Below are positions 1-7,684 of a stretch of 40,267 bases of DNA, piece after piece. The stretch's first letter is position 1, and each line of letters starts with the position of its first letter. The stretch is taken from assembly GCA_047632595.1 (NCBI GenBank), contig JBLIDK010000018.1:1-40267 (forward strand), written 5' to 3'. The notes beneath the pieces are model-generated. The model was given only the letters and a program-made list of their open reading frames with translations, did no database searches and had not been told where the DNA came from. A program made the translations under genes and the position numbers. The stretch is from JBLIDK01 sp047632595 (GTDB lineage Bacteria; Bacteroidota; Bacteroidia; Sphingobacteriales; Sphingobacteriaceae).

Positions 1-96
1 AAAAATTAAGCTTTGTCATAGCCAAAGTAAGTTAAATTGCTAGCTGGAAAATATATTTTTTAAATAATTCTGATCACACCAAATAAGTTAAACTTA

Positions 97-291
97 TTGC
101 CAACAATTAAAGGATACGAGCTGGAGTTAAGAATGCTTTTTCAAAGACTTCATACACGTGAAACCTATGAAGGGGCAGGAATTTCCTTAGCTCATTGTAG
201 AAAAGTGGCAGAATTACATCGTGATTCTATTTCAATTGACTTCAAAGTTGATGTTGGCACTACGTTTAATATTTCTATACCTTATTTGTAG
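97..291 (+). pseudogene. Remnant of a sensor histidine kinase (C-terminal end of the ATPase domain)
   Basis: Only the tail of a HATPase_c domain is left. The peptide around FQRLHTRETYEGAGISLAHC matches the segment of histidine kinases that runs from the end of the ATP lid through the G2 box, and it ends with the usual last beta strand (GTTFNISIPYL). The H box, N box and G1 box that should precede it are absent; upstream the frame is closed by a stop at 84-86 and the only possible start is a TTG. In the G2 region the usual GxGxGLA reads GAGISLA. About 60 codons of a domain of roughly 110 remain, so it cannot work as a kinase. It ends 8 bp before the next gene. The reading frame itself is still open, so decay is probably by 5' deletion. 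Confident as a remnant, unsure of the subfamily. Confidence 0.72.
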
Positions 292-299
292 TTTAGCTT

Positions 300-1043
300 A
301 TGGTTAGTAATCTATTTTATGCCTTAATAGTTTTTATACTAGTACTATTTAGTTTTTTTCTGCTTTTACTTAGCTCTTGGGAAGTTCGAGATTCTTACTA
401 TCAAAAAAAATATGAGTGGAATATCCCCAATGAACCAGATGTTACTAATACTGCAAAAATTGATTCCATTTTAAGTCCTTATCCAAAACTTAAATATCAT
501 CAATTACCAGATTTTTACTGTTTTGAATCCGAATCGCATTTAGAACCATTTTGTCAGATGCTTGAAAATTCAACTTATAGAATAATTCCTGCACATGACA
601 TCTATAAAAAGATAGTTGGGCATCATCGAATAAAGGATTTTATGCCAAAAGACTATTTTTATACAAAGCACTTTTGGAATATTGACTCCAATGAGTTGAT
701 TTGGCTTGTAAACGACACCTTATTGTACCGTTTTATTGAATTAAACTCGCTTTTAGACTCACTAGGCTATGATGTAGAGCAAATAAGTATCCGCAATGGC
801 TACAGGCCTCCAAAATACAATAGAATTAAGGAGGGCGCTCCTAAAAGCAGGCATGTTGTTGGTGAAGCAGTAGATATTAGTGTTGGAGATATTGATAGAA
901 ACGGAATTGCTGATTCAATTGATAAAAAAGTGCCTTACGACTTACTGGACACATTAATTATTGGCGATAAAGGAGGATTGGGATGGTATTCTGGATCTCA
1001 GACCTTGCATTTTGATGTGAGGGGGAAAAGAGCGAGATGGTAA
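300..1043 (+). CDS. Membrane-anchored M15-type peptidase (D-Ala-D-Ala carboxypeptidase-like)
   Basis: Predicted zinc peptidase of the M15 family, 247 residues, likely acting on peptidoglycan stem peptides in the periplasm. Residues 5-25 form one hydrophobic segment, so it is probably an inner-membrane-anchored periplasmic protein rather than a cytoplasmic one. The signature is in the C-terminal third: RNGYRPPKYN (165-174), then SRHVVGEAVDI with zinc ligands H185 and D192, and LHFD with H237. Between the second and third ligands lies a loop DIDRNGIADSID (197-208) that looks like a calcium-binding or dockerin-like loop. The catalytic base cannot be assigned with certainty. No Bacteroidota promoter match was found just upstream; it follows the kinase remnant by 8 bp. 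Family assignment is firm from the metal motif, the exact substrate is inference. Confidence 0.85.
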   Translation: MVSNLFYALIVFILVLFSFFLLLLSSWEVRDSYYQKKYEWNIPNEPDVTNTAKIDSILSPYPKLKYHQLPDFYCFESESHLEPFCQMLENSTYRIIPAHDIYKKIVGHHRIKDFMPKDYFYTKHFWNIDSNELIWLVNDTLLYRFIELNSLLDSLGYDVEQISIRNGYRPPKYNRIKEGAPKSRHVVGEAVDISVGDIDRNGIADSIDKKVPYDLLDTLIIGDKGGLGWYSGSQTLHFDVRGKRARW

Positions 1044-1155
1044 CTTCGCAGCAAGAGTTTTAAGTTTGGAGCATACAGCCAATATCACAATAGCGTGGAA
1101 TTAGTAGAAAGTTTTCTTTTTCCTAATGAACACCAGCTATCCCTATTGCAAATAC

Positions 1156-1821
1156 TTACATTTTAGCTAATTCATTAATTTCGGTGTTTGACAGAAAATT
1201 AGAGGGTAATTGATTAACCTCAAGTGTATTGAGCATGGCACGACCAATTTTGGTAGTTGTTGTTACGCTTTTCATCTTTTTTAATAATGGAAAAAACGGC
1301 CACATGATAAAGTAGAAGAAATTATAAAGTGCTGTTCGAGATTTGATGCCGTTTTCTGGTAAAATTGCTCCTGGTCTAAACATGTAAGATTTTGAAAAGC
1401 CTCTTGAAAGAATGTAATTCTCTGTTTTGCCTTTTACTCTAGCCCACATTACTTTTCCTTTTTCGGTGCTGTCTGTACCTGCACCTGAAACATAATTGAA
1501 AGTCATTTTTGGGTTTAGTTCAAAACAAATGTCTGCCAAGGCTTTGGTCATGTCGAATGTAATTGCTTTGTATTGCGCTTCGCTTAAGCCCATTGCTGAT
1601 ATTCCCATGCAGTGAAAACAGGCATCTAGATTACCTAATTCGTCTTTTACCGAGGCTATTTTGTTAAAGTCTTTTAGTAGTACTTCTTTTACTTTTGGGT
1701 TGGTTGCTCCTGTTGTTGTACGGCTTAAAAGGACGATCTTTTCAATTTTAGGTTCTTTTATTGCTTCAAGTAATATGGCTTTTCCAACCATTCCTGTTGC
1801 ACCGGTTATTAGTATGTTCAT
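1156..1821 (-). CDS. NAD(P)-binding short-chain oxidoreductase (epimerase/HTATIP2-like)
   Basis: A 221-residue single-domain Rossmann protein. It begins MNILITGATGMVGKAIL, which is the glycine-rich dinucleotide-binding turn GATGMVG at residues 7-13, followed by LLSR after the second strand, as in atypical/extended short-chain dehydrogenases that bind NADPH. A GxxxxxG-type segment and the conserved central motif of the HTATIP2/NmrA-like group (FNYVSGAGTDS, about 108-118) are present; a later YILSRGF segment corresponds to the region that often carries the active Tyr. No substrate can be named. It stands alone on the minus strand, convergent with the M15 peptidase gene. Its upstream region is occupied by repeat sequence (1861-1950). 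Such proteins are common in Bacteroidota and usually annotated as epimerase or oxidoreductase. Confidence 0.8.
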   Translation of the reverse strand: MNILITGATGMVGKAILLEAIKEPKIEKIVLLSRTTTGATNPKVKEVLLKDFNKIASVKDELGNLDACFHCMGISAMGLSEAQYKAITFDMTKALADICFELNPKMTFNYVSGAGTDSTEKGKVMWARVKGKTENYILSRGFSKSYMFRPGAILPENGIKSRTALYNFFYFIMWPFFPLLKKMKSVTTTTKIGRAMLNTLEVNQLPSNFLSNTEINELAKM

Positions 1822-1860
1822 GATTTTAGTCTAAAGTTTAATGTCCAAAGTCCAAAGCTT

Positions 1861-1950
1861 CGGTTCTATTGCTTAAATCTAGTTAGTAATTTCAGAGGGA
1901 ACAACTTGTTTTATTTATGCTCACCTTTTTTTTAACATAGAGAACACAAA
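1861..1950. repeat. 90-bp direct repeat, copy A
   Basis: This stretch matches 4421-4510 in the same orientation. The first 64 positions differ at only one base (1889 a versus 4449 t); the last 25 are looser and end in a tract of the type AACACRKAGAACACARAG, a kind of intergenic filler common in Bacteroidota. The two copies are exactly 2560 bp apart and bracket the metalloprotease and lipoprotein genes. No open frame and no terminal inverted repeats are visible in it. Confidence 0.9.
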
Positions 1951-1980
1951 GGTTTCTCGGAGGTCAAGGAGAAAAAAATA

Positions 1981-2430
1981 CTACCTAGCCGCATTTACAT
2001 GCTCTTCATCTATTAAATACTCCGCCAATGTGTATCCACCACATTCCTCAACCTTATCACTGCGGTCGTAGTCTTCTATATAGTACAAGTTGTTTTTAGT
2101 TGAACTATGATCAAGGGAGTAAGAAACTCTTTTATCCAATTCTAAAAAGTAAAATTGAACAGAGTCTGCATTTAAAATTTGAATTGGAGTCTTAACAGGC
2201 TCCCTACCTAATCCACCCTGCCTTATATTACCTGTTTTTGCTTGAAGAAATAAGGTATCTGCAAGCAAAGCTTGTCCAAGTTCATCGGTAACATATATAA
2301 AGGCTTCAATATCGAATTCTGTTGTGTTCTTAATTTCCGCATTTACACCACATTCTTCGAAAGGAGGCCTTCCTACACAAGAAGCTACAAAAATTGAAAT
2401 ATGTAAAAGGATTACATAGTTTTTATTCAT
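1981..2430 (-). CDS. Small lipoprotein partnered with the upstream metalloprotease
   Basis: A 149-residue exported protein. The start was set at the ATG at 2430 because it yields a lipoprotein signal: MNKNYVILLHISIFVASC, with the lipidated Cys at residue 18 (lipobox VASC); a longer frame starting near 2487 would bury this signal and overlap the previous gene. The mature part has two further Cys in the N- and C-terminal regions (C27 and the ECGGYT segment near 127-132) and ends AEYLIDEEHVNAA. It starts 14 bp after the metalloprotease stop codon on the same strand, so the pair is almost certainly one transcript. The function is unknown; as an envelope lipoprotein behind a secreted peptidase it might act as inhibitor, anchor or partner, but that is inference from context only. 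Confidence 0.75.
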   Translation of the reverse strand: MNKNYVILLHISIFVASCVGRPPFEECGVNAEIKNTTEFDIEAFIYVTDELGQALLADTLFLQAKTGNIRQGGLGREPVKTPIQILNADSVQFYFLELDKRVSYSLDHSSTKNNLYYIEDYDRSDKVEECGGYTLAEYLIDEEHVNAAR

Positions 2431-2444
2431 TTTGACGTAATTAA

Positions 2445-4322
2445 CTATTGACCTAAGATTTGATCTAAACAAGAGGCTTTTTCCCATTGGTCTAATAAAT
2501 CATCCACAAATTGCTCTGTTGGGTTTGTGTATCGGCTTTTTAAATTTTCACCTAAAGTTGTAAAACCATCAGATATATAAACGGTTTCTTCTATTTGACT
2601 AATGCTGTAACCACTTACCCAATCTTCTGGTACACCTGTGTTTCTAAACCTTCTAGTATAAAAATACTGTCCATAAATAAAAGGCTTACACCCATTTGGA
2701 ATGTTCATATATAAGCAGTCTCCATTTATCATATTTCCTGAACCTAGAGGACATGTACCATTAACTGGAGTATAAACAAAGTTACCATTATTTGCGCCAT
2801 CTACAATTTTAGGGGTAGAACCATTTGGAGCTGTAGCAAATTGACAATTATTAGAATCAAAAAAACCGCCACACTTGCATGGAGTTGGAGTATTTTGTAT
2901 TGGATTTATTGCATTTACACTTTGATCCTCATTATCTATTAAATCAATACAGGCAGTTGTGTAAAACAAATTTTCATCTAGACGCTGTCTATTCACAGAA
3001 CTGTAAAAATTATAAGTTGAACCTCTTAGTTGATTATATTTCCATATTGTAAAGTAGTATTCAATAGTATATGACCAAGTTTCTCTTAGTCTACATTCAA
3101 CCAAGGCGTAATTAGCATTTCCAGCATAAAATTGATGAGTCACATGAGAAATTTCATGAACAGTTGTGCTATAAATTTGATCCGATGGTAGATTATATGA
3201 ATGTATTGCAACATTTGGTAGAATTCCTAATGGTGAAATTAAATGTGGAAAAGCAACGCTAGTTGCTGCATCTGCATGAGCTGCAATTTTTAGTTTAGAT
3301 CTAAAAGAGGAAGAGGAAGAGGATGTGCCTGGAGTAGATTTTAACGGTGGTCTTTTAACTCCAACACTTGCATAATATTTATAATAATCATGTGCCCCTC
3401 TAAAAATATGTCCATAGTACTCTTGAACACCTCCATTTGCATCAGCATTCCATGGGCTTTTAGTTTGAGTGGGTCCTATAAAAACCGCTTGACCATAGGC
3501 TCCTGATCGGACATCAAATTGTTTCTCTTCCCATTTAATTTTATAATTTATTTTAAATCTAAATTGTTTTATAAAATAATAACCATTACTATCTGTAGTT
3601 GAACTTCCCCAATCAAACCAATTTTGAGCAATTACCTTTACCCCTTCAATAGGAATAAAATCGTTAACTACTCGATCAAAAACTCGAACCCGCCCTTGAG
3701 GGCTATAACGAGCTGGAAGAATTCTAATTCCTTGTGGGAAAGGGTCATCAATGATAATCGACTTGCTTAATTCGTTAAAAACTATGTTATAAGTGTTGTT
3801 AGTTATTCTTAGTGCCTCATTTACCAAGGCGAATATTTCAATACTATCTCTAGCATCTTCAGTTAATTCTGGAATGTAAATTTCTTCAAGCACCTCATAA
3901 TTTACATTTGGTACGTCATTTAGGTTGGTTACTACAGTGTATTGAAAGGTAGGTTGACCTTTCGGAATTGATGGGTCTTGATAGTAAACTCCGTTATTTA
4001 ATATTTCATAGTCAAGTGGATAATCAAAAGTTTCCAAATTTGAAATATCAATTGCCGCAATGTCAATGTCAGAAACAGGCTTAAGTTTTATGTAATAATG
4101 ACTTCTGGTAATGTTGAATTCATTATTTAACGCCAAAAATAACGGACTTAAATTTTCATATGCCTGTTGCATAACAGGAATTGTATAAGGGTTATTCAGC
4201 TTTTGTCCTAATACAATTTGTTCAGCTTGCTGATTTTGCGCATGAGTAACTTGTGTGCTAGATAATACAAAAAATGCTAGTGCTATTCCAACGATGGCTG
4301 GAAGTTTGGTTATTAAGTTCAT
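2445..4322 (-). CDS. Exported HExxH metalloprotease-like protein with carboxypeptidase-regulatory-like domain and Cys-rich insert
   Basis: 625 residues from the ATG at 4322, chosen because it gives a clean signal peptide (residues 1-29, ending THAQ) and lies about 20 bp downstream of a good promoter; upstream in-frame codons to 4403 lie beyond that promoter. Domains: alpha/beta N-terminal region; a carboxypeptidase-regulatory-like beta domain about 209-272; a six-serine run at 334-339; the zinc motif HEISH at 389-393, with E414 of RETW as the likely third ligand; a Cys-rich insert about 482-550 (Cys 482, 484, 493, 524, 536, 545) made of two related units, FDSNNCQFATAPNG and INGDCLYMNIPNG; and a C-terminal VSGYSISQIEE helix region that in related proteins follows the zinc domain. 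It probably acts outside the cytoplasm. No T9SS tail is seen. Substrate unknown. Confidence 0.8.
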   Translation of the reverse strand: MNLITKLPAIVGIALAFFVLSSTQVTHAQNQQAEQIVLGQKLNNPYTIPVMQQAYENLSPLFLALNNEFNITRSHYYIKLKPVSDIDIAAIDISNLETFDYPLDYEILNNGVYYQDPSIPKGQPTFQYTVVTNLNDVPNVNYEVLEEIYIPELTEDARDSIEIFALVNEALRITNNTYNIVFNELSKSIIIDDPFPQGIRILPARYSPQGRVRVFDRVVNDFIPIEGVKVIAQNWFDWGSSTTDSNGYYFIKQFRFKINYKIKWEEKQFDVRSGAYGQAVFIGPTQTKSPWNADANGGVQEYYGHIFRGAHDYYKYYASVGVKRPPLKSTPGTSSSSSSFRSKLKIAAHADAATSVAFPHLISPLGILPNVAIHSYNLPSDQIYSTTVHEISHVTHQFYAGNANYALVECRLRETWSYTIEYYFTIWKYNQLRGSTYNFYSSVNRQRLDENLFYTTACIDLIDNEDQSVNAINPIQNTPTPCKCGGFFDSNNCQFATAPNGSTPKIVDGANNGNFVYTPVNGTCPLGSGNMINGDCLYMNIPNGCKPFIYGQYFYTRRFRNTGVPEDWVSGYSISQIEETVYISDGFTTLGENLKSRYTNPTEQFVDDLLDQWEKASCLDQILGQ

Positions 4323-4349
4323 AAAGAGATTATTAAGTTTAGTAAATAC

Positions 4350-4378
4350 CAAACCTAAAAAAAAAAGCGAATTTTCAA
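4350..4378 (-). promoter_or_regulatory. Promoter of the metalloprotease-lipoprotein pair
   Basis: Reading the minus strand, TTG (4376-4378) is followed after 18 nt by TAGGTTTG (4350-4357), which fits the Bacteroidota -33/-7 consensus. Transcription would begin near 4343, about 20 nt before the ATG at 4322. This supports the shorter start of the metalloprotease gene. Confidence 0.6.
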
Positions 4379-4420
4379 AATAAACTAAAAAAATAGTGTC
4401 CACTTTTTTCAGGACTTAAC

Positions 4421-4510
4421 CGGTTCTATTGCTTAAATCTAGTTAGTATTTTCAGAGGGAACAACTTGTTTTATTTATGCTCACACTTTTTTTAACACGT
4501 AGAACACAGA
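4421..4510. repeat. 90-bp direct repeat, copy B
   Basis: Second copy of the repeat at 1861-1950, same orientation, one mismatch in the first 64 positions. It lies between the promoter of the metalloprotease gene and the atpC terminator. The distal end again degrades into an ACACAGAG-type tract. Confidence 0.9.
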
Positions 4511-4530
4511 GAAAAACAAGTCCAAAACCA

Positions 4531-4567
4531 AAAAAAAACCCTATTTGCCAGTGACAAATAGGGTTTT
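4531..4567 (-). terminator. Intrinsic terminator of atpDC
   Basis: A perfect 13-bp stem (4535-4547 with 4555-4567) and a 7-nt loop, followed on the minus strand by a run of about eight T (4531-4538). It lies 19 bp after the atpC stop codon. Confidence 0.85.
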
Positions 4568-4585
4568 AAGTATGTTTAAGAAAAC

Positions 4586-4834
4586 TTAGTTTTCAATAAC
4601 TGATTCAGCTAAAACAACTACATTGTTGTTTAACACTTCAATAGTACCGCCTTCAACAACCATTTCAAGGGTTTCACCTTCTTTACGAATGATCATAGGA
4701 CCATTATCAAGGGTTGAAACGATTGCAGCGTGGTTATTAAGTACTTCAAATGAACCTTTAGAACCAGGAACTCTGATACCAATTACTTCACCTGTGAATA
4801 CTTTTCTATCTGGGGTTAATACTTCTAAATGCAT
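4586..4834 (-). CDS. atpC: ATP synthase F1 epsilon subunit, short form
   Basis: Epsilon subunit of the F1 part of ATP synthase, which sits on the central stalk with gamma. The 82 residues cover only the N-terminal beta-sandwich: MHLEVLTPDRKVFTGEV at the start, GSKGSFEVLNNHAAIVSTL (25-43) and IEVLNNNVVVLAESV near the end. The C-terminal two-helix domain that regulates ATP hydrolysis in E. coli (about 50 residues more) is absent. The stop is followed directly by a terminator, so this is a natural end rather than a window or assembly effect; short epsilon subunits are usual in Bacteroidota. The ATG is 1 bp after the atpD stop codon, so translation is probably coupled. Confidence 0.95.
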   Translation of the reverse strand: MHLEVLTPDRKVFTGEVIGIRVPGSKGSFEVLNNHAAIVSTLDNGPMIIRKEGETLEMVVEGGTIEVLNNNVVVLAESVIEN

Positions 4835-4835
4835 A

Positions 4836-6341
4836 TTATTGAGCTTCAGCTAAAATTTTCGCACCTTTTTCTTTCGCATCAGCAAGTGTTCCCACTAAGT
4901 TGAATGCTGCTTCAGGTAAGTCGTCAACTTCACCGTTAAGAATTGCTTTGAAATCCTTAATTGTGTCTTTAATATCAACTAATACTCCTGGAAGACCAGT
5001 AAACTGCTCTGCTACGAAGAAAGGTTGAGATAAGAAACGTTGAACACGACGTGCTCTAGAAACCACTAATTTATCTTCTTCACTCAATTCATCCATACCT
5101 AGAATTGCAATGATATCTTGTAATTCTTTGTATCGTTGTAAAATTTCTTTTACTTCTTGAGCTGTATTGTAATGCTCATCACCTAATATATCTGGGCTTA
5201 AGATTCTTGATGTAGAATCTAAAGGATCCACTGCAGGATAAATACCTAACTCAGCAATTTTACGAGAAAGTACTGTAGTTGCATCTAAGTGAGCAAATGT
5301 TGTTGCTGGTGCAGGATCAGTTAAATCATCGGCAGGTACATATACTGCTTGTACCGATGTAATTGAACCTCTTTTTGTTGAAGTAATACGTTCTTGCATT
5401 AATCCCATTTCAGTTGCTAAGGTAGGTTGGTACCCAACAGCAGAAGGCATACGACCAAGAAGTGCTGATACTTCAGAACCTGCTTGTGTAAATCTGAAAA
5501 TGTTATCAATAAAGAAAAGAATATCTTTTCCACCTGACTCTTCATCACCATCCCTAAAGTATTCAGCAATTGTAAGTCCTGAAAGTGCTACTCTTGCACG
5601 TGCTCCTGGAGGCTCATTCATTTGACCGAATACTAATGTAGCTTGTGATTTTGCTAATTCTTTTTTATCCACTTTAGAAAGATCCCATCCACCTTCTTCC
5701 ATGTCTTTTACGAATTCTTCACCGTAACGAATTACGCCTGATTCGATCATTTCACGAAGTAAATCGTTTCCTTCTCTTGTTCTTTCACCAACACCAGCAA
5801 AAACTGAAAGTCCTTCATATCCTTTCGCAATGTTGTTAATCAATTCCATTATAAGTACAGTTTTACCAACACCGGCTCCACCAAACAAACCAATTTTACC
5901 ACCTTTAGCATAAGGCTCTAAAAGGTCAATTACCTTAATACCTGTGAAAAGTACTTCTGAATCTGTAGAAAGATCTTCGAATCTAGGAGCAGCACGGTGA
6001 ATTGAATTACCGTTTGTATTGTCTATATCTCCAATACCGTCAATTGTTTTACCAACAACGTTGAATAATCTTCCTTTAACTTCTTCACCTATTGGCATTT
6101 TAATTGGAGAACCAGAATCAATAACATCCATTCCACGCATTAAACCATCAGTAGAATCCATCGCAATTGTACGAACTCTATCTTCTCCTAAGTGCTGTTG
6201 TGTTTCTAGAACTACTACAGAACCATCTTCTTTAACAATGTTTAAAGAATCTAGGATATTAGGCAATTTTGAATCTTCTGTGTTAAACGCAACGTCAACT
6301 ACAGGGCCAATAATTTGAACGATTTTTCCTTTATTAGGCAT
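4836..6341 (-). CDS. atpD: ATP synthase F1 beta subunit
   Basis: Catalytic beta subunit of F1 ATP synthase, 501 residues, normal for the Bacteroidota form. The N-terminal barrel starts GKIVQIIGPVVDVAF; the P loop GGAGVGKT is at 154-161, followed by GERTREGNDL (185-194) with the catalytic Glu, the Walker B strand ILFFIDN and the segment LLGRMPSAVGYQPTLATEMG that precedes the DELSEED loop; the loop itself reads DELSEED near 410. The ATG at 6341 matches the conserved N-terminus. As in many Bacteroidota, atpD and atpC form a small transcription unit apart from the remaining atp genes, none of which are in this window. A promoter lies 41-72 bp upstream. Confidence 0.98.
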   Translation of the reverse strand: MPNKGKIVQIIGPVVDVAFNTEDSKLPNILDSLNIVKEDGSVVVLETQQHLGEDRVRTIAMDSTDGLMRGMDVIDSGSPIKMPIGEEVKGRLFNVVGKTIDGIGDIDNTNGNSIHRAAPRFEDLSTDSEVLFTGIKVIDLLEPYAKGGKIGLFGGAGVGKTVLIMELINNIAKGYEGLSVFAGVGERTREGNDLLREMIESGVIRYGEEFVKDMEEGGWDLSKVDKKELAKSQATLVFGQMNEPPGARARVALSGLTIAEYFRDGDEESGGKDILFFIDNIFRFTQAGSEVSALLGRMPSAVGYQPTLATEMGLMQERITSTKRGSITSVQAVYVPADDLTDPAPATTFAHLDATTVLSRKIAELGIYPAVDPLDSTSRILSPDILGDEHYNTAQEVKEILQRYKELQDIIAILGMDELSEEDKLVVSRARRVQRFLSQPFFVAEQFTGLPGVLVDIKDTIKDFKAILNGEVDDLPEAAFNLVGTLADAKEKGAKILAEAQ

Positions 6342-6382
6342 TTATCTTCTTTTGAGAAATTAAAAAGGGTTGAATTAAGGTG

Positions 6383-6413
6383 CAAATTTACGATTAACTA
6401 TATTAATAGACAA
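6383..6413 (-). promoter_or_regulatory. Promoter of atpDC
   Basis: On the minus strand TTG (6411-6413), 20 nt, then TAAATTTG (6383-6390): an exact match to the Bacteroidota TTG/TAnnTTTG pattern. Predicted start of transcription is near 6376, giving a leader of about 35 nt before atpD. Confidence 0.75.
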
Positions 6414-6506
6414 TGTAATTGATTAAAAACTATCGACAAATGTTGATGAATTTTTTATTTATGCTATTTTGGTCTAGTAGACTTATTTATTTACTGTTTT
6501 AAAAGC

Positions 6507-6546
6507 AAAAAAACCTATTCGATTTACACGAATAGGTTTTTCTTTT
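6507..6546 (-). terminator. Terminator after the desaturase gene
   Basis: Perfect 13-bp stem (6509-6521 with 6529-6541) and a 7-nt loop. It has T runs on both sides, so it could stop transcription in either direction, but the gene it serves is the minus-strand desaturase that ends at 6590; nothing on the plus strand ends here. Confidence 0.8.
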
Positions 6547-6589
6547 TTATCTATTAGGTCATCAAATAAATGATGAGAATGTATTGCTA

Positions 6590-7684
6590 CTATTTTTTTC
6601 CCAAAGCTTTCAACTCTTTAAAGTGAGAGGAAACTGCTTGAAAAAATGTAGGCGTATCATTGTAAGGCACATTATATTCCCTTGCACACATACTTACTAT
6701 TTTAGCCATTGCTGGATAATGTACGTGACTAATGTTTGGAAATAAATGATGCTCCACTTGGAAATTTAGTCCACCACAGAACCAACTAAACCACTTGCTA
6801 TTTGTAGCAAAATTAGCTGTTGTTTTTAATTGGTGAATCATCCATTCATCCTGCATCGAACCACATTCTTTTGGTTGTGGATGTTCTGTTTCTTCCACAA
6901 CATGAGCTGCTTGAAACACTAATGCTAGCAGTAAACCACCAACAAAGTGAATGGTTAAGAAGCAAAAAATCCATTGCCACCAAGCTAAGTCCATTATTAA
7001 AAGAGGCAATACAATAATGTAACTGAAGTAGCCAATTTTTATTAAGATGTTCACTAGCATTTCTTTAGTGAAATTGGAACCATTTGGCTTTATTAAGTTA
7101 AGCTTTCTGTACTTTACAATTTGTACAAAATCCTTGTGTAAGGTCCATACAAGCGACATTAAACCATATAAAAACGGTCCGTAAATGTGCTGGAACTTAA
7201 AAATCCATTTTACTTTTTCCTCTGGACTAAATCTCATTACCCCACTTGGAGAAATATCCTCATCGTGGTTGTGAATGTTAGTGAAAGAATGATGTAAAAC
7301 ATTATGCTGAATTCTCCAAGTAAAAGGATTACCGCCTAACATCATTAATGTAGAGCCGGCAAGCTTGTTCAACCAGTTTCTCTTTGAAAATGTTCCATGG
7401 TTTGCATCGTGCATGGTGTTTAAACCAATTGCTGCAGCTGCTATACCCATTAAAACACTTAATGATAGACATGCCCAAATATTTAAGTTGAAGACCATCA
7501 TAGCCACAAAAGGAGCAATATAGAGCGTTATCCAAATTATAGCTTTGGAATAGATGCGCCAGTCGCCTTTTTTACTTAAGTTGTTTGATTTGAAATAGTC
7601 TTTAACTCGCTTTCTGATTTCAATGCTAAAACCTTCAGATTGATTAACACTAGCGAATTTTACGGTTACTTGTTCTTTTTTCAA
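6590..7684 (-). CDS. Membrane fatty-acid desaturase (acyl-lipid/acyl-CoA, front-end type)
   Basis: Di-iron integral membrane desaturase, 364 residues, introducing double bonds into fatty acyl chains. All three histidine boxes are present: HDANH (92-96), HNVLHH (127-132) and QVEHH (309-313). The Q in the third box is typical of front-end (delta-5/delta-6-like) desaturases; there is no N-terminal cytochrome b5 domain. Hydrophobic pairs lie about 48-88 and 215-260. The start is a TTG at 7684: no ATG is in frame upstream before the stop at about 7712, and the next in-frame ATGs (near residue 62) would cut off the conserved VKFASVNQSEGF segment. It is alone on the minus strand, with a terminator downstream. 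Membrane-fluidity control in the cold is a reasonable role but is inference. The exact double-bond position cannot be told from sequence. Confidence 0.9.
   Translation of the reverse strand: MKKEQVTVKFASVNQSEGFSIEIRKRVKDYFKSNNLSKKGDWRIYSKAIIWITLYIAPFVAMMVFNLNIWACLSLSVLMGIAAAAIGLNTMHDANHGTFSKRNWLNKLAGSTLMMLGGNPFTWRIQHNVLHHSFTNIHNHDEDISPSGVMRFSPEEKVKWIFKFQHIYGPFLYGLMSLVWTLHKDFVQIVKYRKLNLIKPNGSNFTKEMLVNILIKIGYFSYIIVLPLLIMDLAWWQWIFCFLTIHFVGGLLLALVFQAAHVVEETEHPQPKECGSMQDEWMIHQLKTTANFATNSKWFSWFCGGLNFQVEHHLFPNISHVHYPAMAKIVSMCAREYNVPYNDTPTFFQAVSSHFKELKALGKK

Noticed and set aside
6019..6318. Open frame of 99 codons antisense to atpD
   Set aside because: Lies wholly over a conserved gene; composition is typical of an antisense frame, rich in Ser, Thr and Ile.
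7329..7535. Second open frame on the minus strand inside the desaturase gene
   Set aside because: Out of frame with a gene that shows all three histidine boxes; no support for a nested gene.
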